Assembly: GCF_026241755.1 (NCBI RefSeq)
Contig: NZ_JAPJDA010000004.1
Location: forward strand, 107,143-171,142
DNA length: 64,000 nucleotides
Direction: 5' to 3'
From: Salinimicrobium profundisediminis
Lineage (GTDB): Bacteria; Bacteroidota; Bacteroidia; Flavobacteriales; Flavobacteriaceae
Part shown: piece after piece, positions 18,612-29,573 of the stretch
How positions within the stretch are numbered: position 1 is the first letter of the stretch
Layout of the letters: every line of letters starts with the position of its first letter
Position numbers and translations under genes: made by a program
Notes under the pieces: model-generated
Database searches by the model: none
What the model saw: only the letters and a program-made list of their open reading frames with translations
What the model was told of the DNA's origin: nothing

Positions 18612-18659
18612 TCTCTTTAAAGAATACTGAAGACCTTTAATGGTTAGAAGAAAAAATTT

Positions 18660-19892
18660 ATGGCAAAAGAAGAACTAGAATGTTCCTTCTGCGGAAGGAA
18701 AAAACCTGAAACCAACCTGCTTATCGCCGGGCTTGACGCTCATATTTGCGACCGGTGTATTGAGCAGGCCCATGGGATCGTTATAGAAGAATCAAAGCAA
18801 GACAGCTCGGGTGAGCTTTCATCTGAACTAAAACTAAGAAAACCCAAAGCGATTAAAGGCTTTTTGGATCAATACGTAATTGGGCAGGAACACACTAAAA
18901 AAGTGCTTTCTGTAGCAGTTTATAACCACTACAAAAGGTTGTTGCAGCCAGCCAATAATGACGATATCGAGATCCAAAAGAGTAATATCATCATGGTAGG
19001 GGAAACCGGAACCGGTAAGACCTTAATGGCAAAGACCATTGCCAAGATGCTTAACGTGCCGCTGGCCATTGTAGATGCAACTGTATTGACCGAAGCCGGT
19101 TACGTGGGGGAAGATGTTGAAAGTATTCTTACCCGCTTATTGCAGGCAGCCGATTATAATCTTGAAAAAGCACAGCACGGTATCGTGTTCATTGATGAGA
19201 TAGACAAGATTGCCCGCAAAAGCGATAACCCTTCAATTACCCGCGATGTTTCGGGAGAAGGGGTACAGCAGGCTTTGCTTAAGTTGCTTGAAGGAACTAC
19301 AGTGAACGTGCCGCCAAAAGGAGGCCGTAAACACCCCGATCAAAAGTTTATCGAGGTAGATACCGAAAATATCCTCTTTGTTACCGGAGGGGCTTTTGAT
19401 GGTATTGAGAAGAACATCAGCAAGCGCCTTAACATGCAGGCGGTTGGGTTTAGCGCATCAAAGAATGATGAGGCTATAGAGCGTGAGAACCTGTTGAAGT
19501 ACATTATCCCTAAAGACCTTAAAGATTTTGGGTTGATTCCCGAGATCATTGGGCGTCTTCCGGTACTTACACACATGAACCCGCTAGACCGCAAAACGCT
19601 GAGGTCTATACTTACCCAGCCTAAAAATGCCATTATCAAGCAGTATCAAAAACTGTTTGAAATGGATGATATCGAATTCAGTATAACCGATGAGGCGCTC
19701 GATTTTATTGTGGAAAAAGCTATAGAATACAAGCTTGGAGCCCGTGGGTTGAGGTCGCTTTGTGAAGCCATACTTACCGATGCCATGTTTGAAATGCCCG
19801 AAGGTACCTCGAACCAGCTGGTGGTTGATAAAGAATATGCCGAAGAGAAACTCGACAAATCGGGTATTAAGAGGCTTAAGGCGGTTTCATAG
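18660..19892 (+). CDS. clpX: ATP-dependent Clp protease ATP-binding subunit ClpX
   Basis: AAA+ unfoldase that recognises and feeds substrates to ClpP. N-terminal zinc-binding domain with Cys8, Cys11, Cys30 and Cys33; Walker A GETGTGKT near residues 118-125; Walker B IVFIDEID; sensor and 'GAR-GLR' arginine segment near the C-terminus ([14 protein letters not shown]). 410 aa is normal. In operon with clpP and ended by a strong terminator. Confidence 0.97.
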   Translation: MAKEELECSFCGRKKPETNLLIAGLDAHICDRCIEQAHGIVIEESKQDSSGELSSELKLRKPKAIKGFLDQYVIGQEHTKKVLSVAVYNHYKRLLQPANNDDIEIQKSNIIMVGETGTGKTLMAKTIAKMLNVPLAIVDATVLTEAGYVGEDVESILTRLLQAADYNLEKAQHGIVFIDEIDKIARKSDNPSITRDVSGEGVQQALLKLLEGTTVNVPPKGGRKHPDQKFIEVDTENILFVTGGAFDGIEKNISKRLNMQAVGFSASKNDEAIERENLLKYIIPKDLKDFGLIPEIIGRLPVLTHMNPLDRKTLRSILTQPKNAIIKQYQKLFEMDDIEFSITDEALDFIVEKAIEYKLGARGLRSLCEAILTDAMFEMPEGTSNQLVVDKEYAEEKLDKSGIKRLKAVS

Positions 19893-19920
19893 CATAAAAA
19901 AAATTGGACATAAAGTTAGA

Positions 19921-19946
19921 AGCCACGCAGCCTGCGTGGCTTTTTT
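19921..19946 (+). terminator. intrinsic terminator of clpX
   Basis: AGCCACGCAG/CCTGCGTGGCT forms a GC-rich hairpin at 19921-19941 followed by a run of T. Confidence 0.88.
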
Positions 19947-20053
19947 GTTTCCCACAAACTTTTTCCTGCTCCTAATTTTGGAAAATTTTAATATAACAAT
20001 ACAAATATTCCAGTAAATTAGTTAAGATGTAATGTTTTGTAAATCAGTTTAAA

Positions 20054-20494
20054 ATGGAAAAATTAAACCCCTACTTAACTTTTCCCGGTAATTGCGAAGA
20101 AGCCTTCAACTTCTATAAATCAGTGTTTGGAGGCGATTTTTCGTACATAGGAAGGTTTCGGGATATCCCTTCAGAAGAAGGTTTGTCTATCCCCGAAGAT
20201 AGAATGAACAAGATTATGCACATCGTCCTGCCCCTGGGCGAAAAATGCCTGCTTATGGGCAGCGACTGCGATGATGGCTGGTGCCCCGATGTAGTGGTGG
20301 GCAACAACGTCTCGCTCTCCATTAATACCGAGACCAAAGAACAGGCCGATCAGCTTTTTGAAAGCCTTTGCAGTGAAGGTAAAATCACCATGCAAATTGG
20401 CGATGTTTTCTGGGGAAGCTACTACGGAATGTGTACAGATAAATTCGGTGTAACCTGGATCATTAATTATTCCAAGCCCGAAGGCAACACGTAA
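20054..20494 (+). CDS. VOC-family (PhnB/YjdN-like) protein
   Basis: Protein of 146 aa with the vicinal oxygen chelate fold typical of the PhnB/YjdN-like group: 'LNPYLTFPGNCEEAFNFYKSVFGG' region at the start, 'HIVLPLGEKCLLMGSD' in the middle and 'WGSYYGMCTDKFGVTWIINY' at the end. Members are usually of unknown activity and often lack a clear metal triad. The next gene starts 1 nt later, so it forms a small operon with an AHSA1-type protein and a DinB-like protein. That trio often occurs together as stress or detoxification genes, but no substrate can be assigned. Confidence 0.85.
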   Translation: MEKLNPYLTFPGNCEEAFNFYKSVFGGDFSYIGRFRDIPSEEGLSIPEDRMNKIMHIVLPLGEKCLLMGSDCDDGWCPDVVVGNNVSLSINTETKEQADQLFESLCSEGKITMQIGDVFWGSYYGMCTDKFGVTWIINYSKPEGNT

Positions 20495-20495
20495 A

Positions 20496-20948
20496 ATGGA
20501 AGCTCTCGAAATAAAGGCGAACATACAGATCGCCCGATCACAACGCTGGGTTTTTGATGCCATCACAGAACCCGAAAAAATGTCTTCCTACTTCATTTCT
20601 CACGCCTCCGGAAGAATGGAGGAGGGGCAGACTGTGCTCTGGACTTTCAGCGAGGCGCCAGATAGTTTTCCTGTCAGGATACTAAAGGTAAAGCCTCCCA
20701 AAAATGTCATTTTTGAGTGGGATGGAGCCGAAGGTTATAAAACTACAGTAGAAATTGTGCTTGAGAAAATCTCTGATAATCAAACCCTGGTAAAGCTCAC
20801 AGAAGGAAAGATGGAAGCCAATGAAGCGGGCATAAAATGGTATGGTGAGAATTCGGGAGGTTGGATGAATTTTCTGGATTGCCTTAAAGCCTATACCGAA
20901 TACGGCATCAACCTTCGAAAAGGAGCTTTTGATTATATGAAAAAGTGA
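20496..20948 (+). CDS. SRPBCC/AHSA1-type START-like domain protein
   Basis: 150-aa protein with the helix-grip fold of the AHSA1 family. Visible landmarks are the opening 'ANIQIARSQRWVFDAITEPEKMSSYF', the central 'GQTVLWTF' and 'VIFEWDG' strands, and the closing long helix starting GGWMNFLDCLKAYTEYG. Such domains bind a hydrophobic ligand in a deep cavity; no catalytic residue is evident. Cotranscribed with the VOC-family gene one base upstream. Confidence 0.85.
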   Translation: MEALEIKANIQIARSQRWVFDAITEPEKMSSYFISHASGRMEEGQTVLWTFSEAPDSFPVRILKVKPPKNVIFEWDGAEGYKTTVEIVLEKISDNQTLVKLTEGKMEANEAGIKWYGENSGGWMNFLDCLKAYTEYGINLRKGAFDYMKK

Positions 20949-20973
20949 GATCAGGTTCTTTAATTCTAAAGGA

Positions 20974-21543
20974 ATGAAAACAACATCTTCCTATTTAATA
21001 AATGATCTCATGCAGCGTACAGAAGCAAATTTAAGATTGGCTCTGGAGCTACAGAAGTCGGCCGAAGAAGATCTTAATCACAGGCCTGCGGCAGGAGCCT
21101 GGAGTGCTTTGGAATGTATTGAACATCTCAATTTCTACGGAAATTATTATGTTCCTGAAATCGGGAAACAAATTGATGCTTCTCCATATCCTGCAGTTGA
21201 ATCCTTCAAAAGTGGCCTTTTAGGGAACTATTTTGCAAAAAGTATGCTGCCGGAAGGAGCAAAGAAAATGAAGACCCTTAAGAACTCAAACCCTTTTAGG
21301 AAGCAGCTGGACAAGAAAGAGGTGATGAATAAATTCATAGAACATCAGCAAAAATTACTTCAGCTGCTCAAAAAGGCTAAAAAAGTGAACCTCTCCCGCA
21401 CCAAAACCGGAATAAGTATCTCAAATTTTATAAAATTAAGATTGGGAGATACTTTTAGGGTAGTGATCTATCACAATCAAAGACACCTGCTTCAGGCTAA
21501 ACGGGCATTGGATTCAATTGACAATTCTTCCGTAGAAAAGTAA
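20974..21543 (+). CDS. DinB-family four-helix-bundle protein
   Basis: 189-aa protein of the DinB/YfiT-like metalloenzyme superfamily. The typical metal-binding histidines are suggested by 'WSALECIEHLNFYG' (His near 50) and by 'VVIYHNQRHLLQAK' (two His near 168-172), matching the usual three-His arrangement of DinB-like thiol transferases. It is the third gene of the VOC-AHSA1-DinB run. The transferred group or thiol cofactor is unknown. A perfect 35-bp palindrome begins 4 nt after its stop. Confidence 0.8.
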   Translation: MKTTSSYLINDLMQRTEANLRLALELQKSAEEDLNHRPAAGAWSALECIEHLNFYGNYYVPEIGKQIDASPYPAVESFKSGLLGNYFAKSMLPEGAKKMKTLKNSNPFRKQLDKKEVMNKFIEHQQKLLQLLKKAKKVNLSRTKTGISISNFIKLRLGDTFRVVIYHNQRHLLQAKRALDSIDNSSVEK

Positions 21544-21546
21544 AAA

Positions 21547-21581
21547 ATAAGGTTCCAAAAATGCCATTTTTGGAACCTTAT
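21547..21581. terminator. perfect 35-bp palindrome between convergent genes
   Basis: Left arm 21547-21563 and right arm 21565-21581 are exact 17-bp complements around a single central C, with core AAAAATG-C-CATTTTT. Lying between a plus-strand and a minus-strand gene, it most likely works as a two-way terminator. Confidence 0.7.
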
Positions 21582-21615
21582 CTAGATAAGTCTTCAGCAG
21601 AAACTTTTCTAAAAG

Positions 21616-22284
21616 TTAAAATTTATATCCTACAGAGACCTGGAAACCTGAATTTTTTATCTTTTCCAGTTCTCCTTCAAAATCTTCCAAAATTTCTTCG
21701 TTATAGTTGCTAATATCCGAAAGTCCGAAGTGATATCTTGCCTGGAGAAAAAGATGATTTTGTAATTCATAGCCAAAACCAACATTTAGACCAAGAGATG
21801 CCTTTTTAAAAGTGTCTTTAATATCTTCTTCACCTGATTTATTTACCTGTGATTCTCCTGGAAATTTAGAGGTTAGATCATATTCACTATTGGCACTAAC
21901 AAGATAGCCAACCTGTGGGCCCGCATGTAAGGAAAATGCGGGGAAAACATAATAATTCATTATAACCGGTAGATTGATATATCCCAGTTTTATCTTTTGG
22001 TCTATAGAAAATGAAGCCTCTCCAATACTATAGGTGAATTCTGCCCGTGCACCTTCTAGGGAGTAAAGTAATTCAGGTTGCAGGGAAAAAGTGGGGGACA
22101 GGCGGACTTCAGCTATTAAACCGGCATGAAATCCCGGAAGATAATTTTTTTCACCATTTTGGTACCCGGATAGGGTTGAATAATTTCCTCCAACTTTAAT
22201 TCCGTAATCTACATTTTGTGCCAGGGTTGCAGAAATGGCTGTGAAGATCAATACCACAGCTAAGAATAATTGTTTTGTTTTCAT
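21616..22284 (-). CDS. outer membrane beta-barrel protein (PorT/OMP_b-brl_2-like)
   Basis: 222-aa secreted protein with a signal peptide ending near TLAQN and then about eight amphipathic strands: 'DYGIKVGGNYSTLSG', 'FHAGLIAEVRL', 'FSLQPELLYS', 'INLPVIMNYYV', 'FSLHAGPQVGYLVSA', 'ASLGLNVGFGYEL', 'LFLQARYHFGLSDI' and a final 'FQVSVGYKF' with a C-terminal Phe. This is the outer membrane barrel pattern of the PorT family. Monocistronic on the minus strand; role not known. Confidence 0.8.
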   Translation of the reverse strand: MKTKQLFLAVVLIFTAISATLAQNVDYGIKVGGNYSTLSGYQNGEKNYLPGFHAGLIAEVRLSPTFSLQPELLYSLEGARAEFTYSIGEASFSIDQKIKLGYINLPVIMNYYVFPAFSLHAGPQVGYLVSANSEYDLTSKFPGESQVNKSGEEDIKDTFKKASLGLNVGFGYELQNHLFLQARYHFGLSDISNYNEEILEDFEGELEKIKNSGFQVSVGYKF

Positions 22285-22375
22285 TAGGGTGAGTTGAAGT
22301 TAGTTGTTGCTTAGGGTTGCTGAATGAACATCTAATAGACTATAAACCAAATGTTTTGTTACAGGAATCTCTAAA

Positions 22376-22405
22376 ATAAAAAACCCGCTTCAGCAATGAA
22401 GCGGG
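22376..22405 (-). terminator. intrinsic terminator downstream of groEL
   Basis: CCCGCTTCA (22384-22392) pairs with TGAAGCGGG (22397-22405) around GCAA; on the minus strand it is followed by a T-rich tract. It also has T residues on the other side and may act in both directions. Confidence 0.8.
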
Positions 22406-22478
22406 ATTTTCTATTAAAATCAAAATTAAGATTTCAGAAGAAGATCTAACTTCTCACTTCTAAAATCTAATATGTATT

Positions 22479-24149
<1,671 letters not shown>

Positions 24150-24219
24150 TTAGTTTGTTGATTCTAAAAAATAGTTGAGGTGAAGAACCGCCATAAACAG
24201 CGGCTATTACTTCAGGGTT

Positions 24220-24495
24220 TTATACTATAGCAAGAATATCATCCTCTCTCATGATAAGGTAATCTTTACCTTCCAGTTTGAGTTCGGTACCTGCGTATTT
24301 TCCATAAAGTACACTGTCACCAACCTTAACGGTCATGTCGTGGTCTTTTTTACCGCCACCTACGGCTACTACGGTACCTTTTTGTGGTTTCTCCTTTGCG
24401 GTTTCGGGAATGTAAATACCTGATGCAGTTTGAGTTTCGGCTGCGGCAGGCTCAACAAGTACTCTGTCTGAAAGAGGTTTAATGTTTAGTGCCAT
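24220..24495 (-). CDS. groS: co-chaperonin GroES (Hsp10)
   Basis: Heptameric lid of the GroEL chamber. 91 aa with '[12 protein letters not shown]' at the start, the mobile loop '[19 protein letters not shown]' and '[15 protein letters not shown]', ending '[11 protein letters not shown]'. Upstream of groEL in the same operon. A TACATTTG sequence lies only a few nt before the ATG on the minus strand, so the true promoter is probably further upstream; no CIRCE-type operator was seen. Confidence 0.97.
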   Translation of the reverse strand: MALNIKPLSDRVLVEPAAAETQTASGIYIPETAKEKPQKGTVVAVGGGKKDHDMTVKVGDSVLYGKYAGTELKLEGKDYLIMREDDILAIV

Positions 24496-24583
24496 TTTTC
24501 AAATGTATTTTAGTTAATGAATTCTTTGTTTGAATAGCCTAAGAGACGAAAATTGTGCCACTTGAAAAATGCTGACAAAAGCC

Positions 24584-24617
24584 AAAAAAAAAATGCCAGC
24601 TTGTCATAAGCCGGCAT
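24584..24617 (-). terminator. intrinsic terminator downstream of secG
   Basis: ATGCCAGCTT pairs with AAGCCGGCAT (24593-24602 with 24608-24617, one mismatch) and on the minus strand runs into a ten-base T-tract (24584-24593). Confidence 0.85.
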
Positions 24618-24643
24618 TTGTATAAGTGTAAATATCGTCGTTT

Positions 24644-24982
24644 CTAGTTCTGCTCTGCAGGAGTAGTTACAGGAGCTTCAACAGGTGCAGGAACGTTAGT
24701 TTCTACTTCAGGTTCTCCACCCATGATCTTAGATTCTCCAACTCCGTTGCCATCCATAATAGTTACATTAGAAAGCAGGATAAGCACAAGAAGAAGGGTT
24801 GCAAGCGTCCAGGTACTTTTATCCAAAAAATCTGATGTTTTCTGAACTCCACCAATCTGGTTTGCGCCACCGCCAAAAGCCGAAGATAACCCGCCGCCTT
24901 TAGGGTTTTGAACCATGATTACTACTACCAGCAAGAACGCTACTATAATGATTAGCGTTAAAAAGATTGTAAATGTGCTCAT
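24644..24982 (-). CDS. secG: preprotein translocase subunit SecG
   Basis: Small SecYEG subunit in the inner membrane. Two hydrophobic helices (about residues 5-24 and 57-75) flank the family loop 'VQNPKGGGLSSAFGGG...IGGVQKTSDFLDKSTW'. The C-terminal 30 residues are acidic and proline-rich, longer than in E. coli but common in Bacteroidota. It is the last gene of a minus-strand run with the TPR-like protein, LptE-like lipoprotein and sigma-54 regulator. Confidence 0.95.
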   Translation of the reverse strand: MSTFTIFLTLIIIVAFLLVVVIMVQNPKGGGLSSAFGGGANQIGGVQKTSDFLDKSTWTLATLLLVLILLSNVTIMDGNGVGESKIMGGEPEVETNVPAPVEAPVTTPAEQN

Positions 24983-24987
24983 TATGC

Positions 24988-25836
24988 TTAACTATTATTT
25001 TCCTGTAATTTTTCGATTGCCCGAATTTGGTCTGCAAAGAAACCACTTTTTTCCGGATTTTTCAAAATTAAAATTTTATATGCCTGGATGGCTTTTTTGT
25101 AGTTTTTCTGTTCGAGGTAAACCCGCGCTAAAGTCTCTGTCATAAGGGCTTCGGGCGCTGCAAGACTGTCTTCGGCAAGGTTGACTTTTTTTGCCGTTTT
25201 TGAAGGGGTAATCCTCGGGTTTTTAGAAATGAATTCTTCAATAAGTTCAAACTTCCGGCTCTTTTCTTCCTGTTCTTCCGAAGATAATTCTTCCCGTTCT
25301 ACAGGTTTTGCTGAAGCCAGTTTTAACCATTCTGAAAATGAGTGATTTTCACTGCGGTTAAAGGAAAGGGGTTTGCCTGTTTCCAGTGTATCTTCTTCTT
25401 CTGAAGGCTGAGTTGTTTGTTCTCTTTTCTGAAACAAACCCGGGTCAAATACGCGGGCAGATTCCTGAGATTTCATTTTCAGTGCCTTGTCAAGCGTCAG
25501 GTTTTCATCCTCTTTTTCAACTTTTGTTGCTGCCTTATCTTCAAGTTGCTTTTGTTGCTGCTCCTGTTTCTTGATAGATTCGGCAATTTCATTTTGATTG
25601 AATTCCCTTGAAGTAATGAAATCAAACAGCACTCCTCTGTCTGTAGTGTGAGCGGCAGTTACCTTAAGTTCTTTGTTGTAGTGCAGGCTGTTCGCGTTTT
25701 TTAATCCTTTAAGTCGCACGGCACGGGCCGCCTGGAAGTAAGGGTATTTTCGCAAAATCTCGTGCAGCGCTTTTGTCTGCTCAAATGAAATGGCAGCAGG
25801 GTCTTTAAGAATCGATATTACTTCATCCTGTTTCAT
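24988..25836 (-). CDS. TPR-like protein of unknown function
   Basis: 282-aa soluble protein with no signal peptide. The N-terminal 70 residues hold a helical segment ('SFEQTKALHEILRKYPYFQAARAVRLKGLK') that looks like a divergent TPR; residues about 85-215 are low-complexity and rich in Glu, Gln and Lys; the C-terminus returns to a clear TPR-like pair 'LARVYLEQKNYKKAIQAYKILILKNPEKS'. Proteins of this layout sit between lptE and secG in many flavobacteria. Overlaps the LptE-like gene by 1 nt (stop/start), so they are translationally coupled. I cannot assign a function. Confidence 0.8.
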   Translation of the reverse strand: MKQDEVISILKDPAAISFEQTKALHEILRKYPYFQAARAVRLKGLKNANSLHYNKELKVTAAHTTDRGVLFDFITSREFNQNEIAESIKKQEQQQKQLEDKAATKVEKEDENLTLDKALKMKSQESARVFDPGLFQKREQTTQPSEEEDTLETGKPLSFNRSENHSFSEWLKLASAKPVEREELSSEEQEEKSRKFELIEEFISKNPRITPSKTAKKVNLAEDSLAAPEALMTETLARVYLEQKNYKKAIQAYKILILKNPEKSGFFADQIRAIEKLQENNS

Positions 25837-26342
25837 TACCAGTTTGCCAAGGTAGCATTAAAAATATCCTGAGTGATGCGGGTAAAGATCTCTTCAAGTG
25901 CTGTTGCCAGCACCGGCCCAATAAGTTGTGCACTGGCAGGATAATCATAGTAGAACGAGAAACGCCTGTCTAAAATATCCTTTTCGGGATCCAAGGTGTT
26001 ATAAAACCTAAGATTTACCACAATGGTGAGGCGGTTTTGTGCGGCAGTACTTTGAGCCGTGGCACTCATGGGTGCAACATAGTAATCTATAATCTCCCCT
26101 TCATAGACCAGGTCTCCATTTTCATTGGTGAGGCTCAAATTCGTCTGACTCTGAATAAGATCCTGAAGCTGAAGCGTGAATGTACGGTCAATACCCGGCT
26201 CCACAATTGCTGCGGCGTTCTGAAAATAATTAACCTGAAAGGTTTGCGCATTCCCCACATCGGCTCCCGAAAATGAATAAATGCCACAGGATGACAGGCT
26301 GAAGGAAAGCATTAAAAGAAGCAACAACTGTATTTTTTTCAT
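25836..26342 (-). CDS. LptE-like outer membrane lipoprotein
   Basis: 168-aa lipoprotein: signal sequence ending LSSCG with lipidated Cys19. The mature part has 'GIYSFSGADV', an alternating strand/helix pattern and the closing phrase 'ALEEIFTRITQDIFNATLANW', which match the LptE family that plugs the LptD lipopolysaccharide translocon. The flavobacterial gene order regulator-lptE-TPR-secG supports this. I give moderate certainty because LptE proteins are poorly conserved. Confidence 0.75.
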   Translation of the reverse strand: MKKIQLLLLLMLSFSLSSCGIYSFSGADVGNAQTFQVNYFQNAAAIVEPGIDRTFTLQLQDLIQSQTNLSLTNENGDLVYEGEIIDYYVAPMSATAQSTAAQNRLTIVVNLRFYNTLDPEKDILDRRFSFYYDYPASAQLIGPVLATALEEIFTRITQDIFNATLANW

Positions 26343-26370
26343 AAACTATGGGGTGTCAAAAATGGCTTTT

Positions 26371-27627
26371 TTAGAGGTCGTATTGTTTGATCTTTCTGTA
26401 CAGGGTGCGTTCACTTATTCCCAGTTCTTCGGCGGCTGCCTTTCGTTTTCCGTTGTGGCGCTCCAGGGATTTCTTGATGAGTTCTAGCTCTTTATCCTGA
26501 AGGGAAAGTGTCTCTTCTTCCTCGATTTCTTCGGCAAAGTAATATTTATCCTGTTTATCTGAAGGATTTTGCTGCGGAATTTGGAGTACTTCGAGTTCCT
26601 CGTCGGTTATTTCTTCGGGAATAACGTCTTCTTCGTCATTATTTCCGTAGATTTTGTTGATTAGGCCTTCGTTTTCTTCTTTCACATTCTTATGACTGTC
26701 ATTTTCCATAAGCTCTAACGTGAGCTTTTTGAGGTCATTAAGATCGCTTTTCATGTCAAAAAGCACTTTGTAGAGAATTTCCCGCTCATTGCTAAAGTCG
26801 CTTTCTTTCTTCTTTTCTTCAATTACTGCCGGTAGGTTGCTGCCGTAACCGGGAAGATATTCTTTTAATTTTTGGGCGTCTATACTTCTTTCCTGTTCTA
26901 AAACTGAAATTTGCTCGGCGAGGTTTCTTAGCTGCCTCACGTTTCCATTCCACGAATACTTTTGCAGCAGGCTAATGGCATCGTCTTCAAGCCGAATGGT
27001 GGGCATTTTGTACTTCAAAGCAAAATCGGCTGCAAATTTCCTGAAGAGCAGGTGGATGTCTTCTTTGCGTTCGCGCAACGGTGGCAGGTAGATCTCTACG
27101 GTACTTAACCTGTAGTAAAGGTCTTCCCTGAATTTTTCTTTTTTAATAGCATCGGCCATATTGAGGTTGGTGGCAGCGACAATACGTACATTGGTCTTTT
27201 GCACTTTTGAAGATCCTACCTTGATGAATTCGCCATTTTCGAGCACACGCAGAAGCCGTACCTGCGTGGTTAGTGGTAGTTCACCAACTTCATCCAGGAA
27301 AATAGTTCCGCCGTCGGCCACTTCAAAATATCCGCTTCGCGTTTGAGTGGCACCTGTAAAAGCTCCTTTTTCATGCCCAAAGAGTTCGCTGTCAATAGTA
27401 CCTTCTGGGATGGCACCACAGTTTACGGCAATATATTTGCCGTGTTTGCGGTGAGAGAGCGCATGGATGATCTTGGGGATACTTTCCTTTCCCACTCCGC
27501 TTTCCCCGGTTACCAGTACAGAAATGTCTGTTGGCGCCACCTGCATGGCTTTTTCTACTGCCCTGTTTAATTTCTGGTCGTTTCCTAAAATGCCGAAACG
27601 CTGTTTTATTGCCTGAATACTTTCCAT
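26371..27627 (-). CDS. sigma-54-interacting AAA+ transcriptional regulator (Fis-type HTH)
   Basis: Bacterial enhancer-binding protein that would activate RNA polymerase with sigma-54. Walker A GESGVGKE is at 41-48, the sigma-54 contacting GAFTGA loop at 88-93 and Walker B GGTIFLDE at 106-113. A long acidic linker (about 265-370) leads to a C-terminal Fis-type HTH ('KRKAAAEELGISERTLYRKI'). There is no receiver or other input domain at the N-terminus, so activity must be set by the linker, a partner or expression level. The ATG at 27627 lies directly beside a GC-rich palindrome that could fold in the mRNA leader. Confidence 0.9.
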   Translation of the reverse strand: MESIQAIKQRFGILGNDQKLNRAVEKAMQVAPTDISVLVTGESGVGKESIPKIIHALSHRKHGKYIAVNCGAIPEGTIDSELFGHEKGAFTGATQTRSGYFEVADGGTIFLDEVGELPLTTQVRLLRVLENGEFIKVGSSKVQKTNVRIVAATNLNMADAIKKEKFREDLYYRLSTVEIYLPPLRERKEDIHLLFRKFAADFALKYKMPTIRLEDDAISLLQKYSWNGNVRQLRNLAEQISVLEQERSIDAQKLKEYLPGYGSNLPAVIEEKKKESDFSNEREILYKVLFDMKSDLNDLKKLTLELMENDSHKNVKEENEGLINKIYGNNDEEDVIPEEITDEELEVLQIPQQNPSDKQDKYYFAEEIEEEETLSLQDKELELIKKSLERHNGKRKAAAEELGISERTLYRKIKQYDL

Positions 27628-27650
27628 GCCCCCTAGCCCCCAATGGGGGT
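27628..27650. repeat. REP-like palindrome, copy A
   Basis: The sequence reads GCCCCCTAGCCCCCAATGGGGG plus T-type core: GCCCCCT, then CCCCC and GGGGG around a 3-base loop. It abuts the start codon of the sigma-54 regulator (27625-27627). An inverted copy lies at 27735-27756. Confidence 0.65.
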
Positions 27651-27734
27651 ATTTGTTTGTTTAATTGAACCTGATTCTGGTATGCTCTTCATTTCAATTA
27701 GTTTAAAAAAAGAAATCTTTAAGACCTCTCCTAC

Positions 27735-27756
27735 ACCCCCTTCGGGGGCAGGGGGC
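27735..27756. repeat. REP-like palindrome, copy B (inverted)
   Basis: CCCCC-TTC-GGGGG followed by CAGGGGGC is the reverse complement layout of copy A (GCCCCCT-G-CCCCC-GAA-GGGGGT when read on the minus strand). It ends exactly at the miaB stop codon (27757-27759). Together with copy A it forms an inverted pair with an 84-bp spacer. Confidence 0.65.
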
Positions 27757-29202
27757 TTAATTATTCTCGCTATACCCAACCGCTTCTCCTATTAAGGTGG
27801 CGCTGGTACAGTCGTTTATCTTCACGTTTACAAAATCTCCAATCTTATACTGCTCTTTTGGGAAAACTGCCACTGTGTTTTGTGTGGTTCTGCCACTCCA
27901 GTGAGCATCAGATTTTTTAGATTCTTTTTCTATCAACACCTCTACTGTTTTGCCAACAAACTGGCGGGTTCTAAAGTGGCTGTGTTGTTGTTGCAGGTTT
28001 ACAATTTCTGTAAGTCTTCTTTTCTTAACCTCTTCAGGAATATCGTCTTCCAGTTTCCTGGCTGCCATGGTTCCGGGTCTTTCAGAATAAGCGAACATGA
28101 ATCCGAAGTCATATTTCACATATTCCATAAGAGATAGTGTATCCTTGTGATCTTCTTCAGTTTCTGTAGGGAATCCGGTGATCATATCCTGGGAGATAGC
28201 ACAATCGGGCATTAGTTTCCTAATGTTGTCAATTAACTCAAAGTATTCTTCGCGGGTGTGCAGCCTGTTCATGGCTTTGAGAATCCTGTCGCTACCGCTT
28301 TGAACCGGCAGGTGGATGTATTTGCAAATATTCGGGTATTTCGCCATAGCTTCAATCACATCAAGCGTCATATCCTGCGGATTTGAAGTAGAGAACCTAA
28401 TCCTCATTTTTGGATGTGCTTCGGCCACCATCCTTAAAAGGGCAGCGAAATTGGTAGCGGTAGCCTTTTGCATTTCCGAAGCATTTTTAAAGTCCTTTTT
28501 GAGTCCGCCGCCATACCATAAATAGCTGTCAACGTTCTGTCCCAAAAGTGTGATTTCCTTAAAGCCTTTTTCAGCAAGGTCATTCACCTCTTCCAGAATA
28601 CTTTGCGGGTCACGGCTGCGTTCTCTTCCGCGGGTAAACGGTACTACACAAAACGTACACATATTGTCGCAGCCCCGCGTGATAGAAACAAAGGCCGAAA
28701 CGCCGTTGCTCTGAAGTCGCACGGGAGAAATATCTCCATAAGTTTCATCTTTAGAGAGGATCACATTCACCGCATTGCGACCTTCCTCAACTTCATTGAT
28801 TAGGTTTGGCAGGTCTTTGTAGGCATCGGGCCCCACCACAAGGTCAACAATCTTTTCTTCTTCCAGGAACTGGGCTTTAAGGCGTTCGGCCATGCAGCCA
28901 AGCACGCCCACCTTCATCCCCGGGTTGATCTTTTTTACCGCATTGTATTTTTCAAGTCGCTTGCGTACTGTTTGTTCTGCTTTATCTCTAATTGAGCAGG
29001 TGTTAATAAGAACCAGGTCGGCTTCCTCGAGATTTTGAGTAGTGTCAAAGCCTTCTTTAGCAAGAATGGATGCTACGATCTCACTGTCGCTAAAGTTCAT
29101 TTGGCAGCCGTAGCTCTCAATCATCAGCTTTTTCCCGTTACCCGTTTTGGGCTCCATTACCAATGTATTTCCCTGCTGCTTTTCGTCTATAATCTTCTCC
29201 AT
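27757..29202 (-). CDS. miaB: tRNA-2-methylthio-N6-dimethylallyladenosine synthase
   Basis: Radical-SAM methylthiotransferase that adds a methylthio group to i6A37 of tRNAs reading UNN codons. The N-terminal MTTase domain has Cys33 (SYGCQMN) and Cys69 (NTCS) plus a third cysteine (LGCMAERL) for the auxiliary Fe-S cluster; the radical SAM cluster motif is in '[22 protein letters not shown]'; a C-terminal TRAM domain ends the protein. 481 aa is slightly long because of an N-terminal extension of about 25 residues; an internal ATG (MEPKTG, residue 16) is an alternative start. Confidence 0.95.
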   Translation of the reverse strand: MEKIIDEKQQGNTLVMEPKTGNGKKLMIESYGCQMNFSDSEIVASILAKEGFDTTQNLEEADLVLINTCSIRDKAEQTVRKRLEKYNAVKKINPGMKVGVLGCMAERLKAQFLEEEKIVDLVVGPDAYKDLPNLINEVEEGRNAVNVILSKDETYGDISPVRLQSNGVSAFVSITRGCDNMCTFCVVPFTRGRERSRDPQSILEEVNDLAEKGFKEITLLGQNVDSYLWYGGGLKKDFKNASEMQKATATNFAALLRMVAEAHPKMRIRFSTSNPQDMTLDVIEAMAKYPNICKYIHLPVQSGSDRILKAMNRLHTREEYFELIDNIRKLMPDCAISQDMITGFPTETEEDHKDTLSLMEYVKYDFGFMFAYSERPGTMAARKLEDDIPEEVKKRRLTEIVNLQQQHSHFRTRQFVGKTVEVLIEKESKKSDAHWSGRTTQNTVAVFPKEQYKIGDFVNVKINDCTSATLIGEAVGYSENN

Positions 29203-29573
29203 AATTCAAAAAAATGCCATGAGGCAATTGAACGGGCAAAGATACAGTTTTAGTTGGTATGTGACAAAGTGACAGGAGGAAAATCTGGAAGGCTTCTTCG
29301 GAAGAAGTAGAGCTAAAAGGTACACTCAAATACTGAAGCTTCAAAAATGGCATTTTTGAAAGGTATTTTTCAGTTTTACATGATCTCTATATAATATGAC
29401 TGAAGTTTAAGTTTCTTCCTGTAACATTCAGAATATATTACAGCCGAAGGTGGGTTGTACATTTTAAGTTAATTGCCAAATTGTTCTTTTAGGGCAGGTT
29501 TGGGCGATAAAAATTTCCGGTTTGCAGTCATATTTAAAAATTCCCATACTTTTGCAAAACAAAAAAAGATACT
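29203..29573. promoter_or_regulatory. divergent intergenic region between miaB and topA with palindromes
   Basis: 371 bp without a gene. It holds CTTCTTC-G-GAAGAAG (29293-29307), TTCAAAAATG-G-CATTTTTGAA (29340-29360, same core as the palindrome at 21547-21581) and the topA promoter at its right end. Both palindromes lie nearer the miaB side, where they could control the divergent transcript. Confidence 0.5.
29521..29554 (+). promoter_or_regulatory. promoter of topA
   Basis: TTTG (29521-29524) and TACTTTTG (29547-29554) separated by 22 bp, about 20 nt before the topA ATG; spacing is slightly longer than ideal. Confidence 0.55.

Noticed and set aside
20171..20566. Minus-strand open frame across the VOC gene
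   Set aside because: Spans two real plus-strand genes in the wrong strand; shadow.
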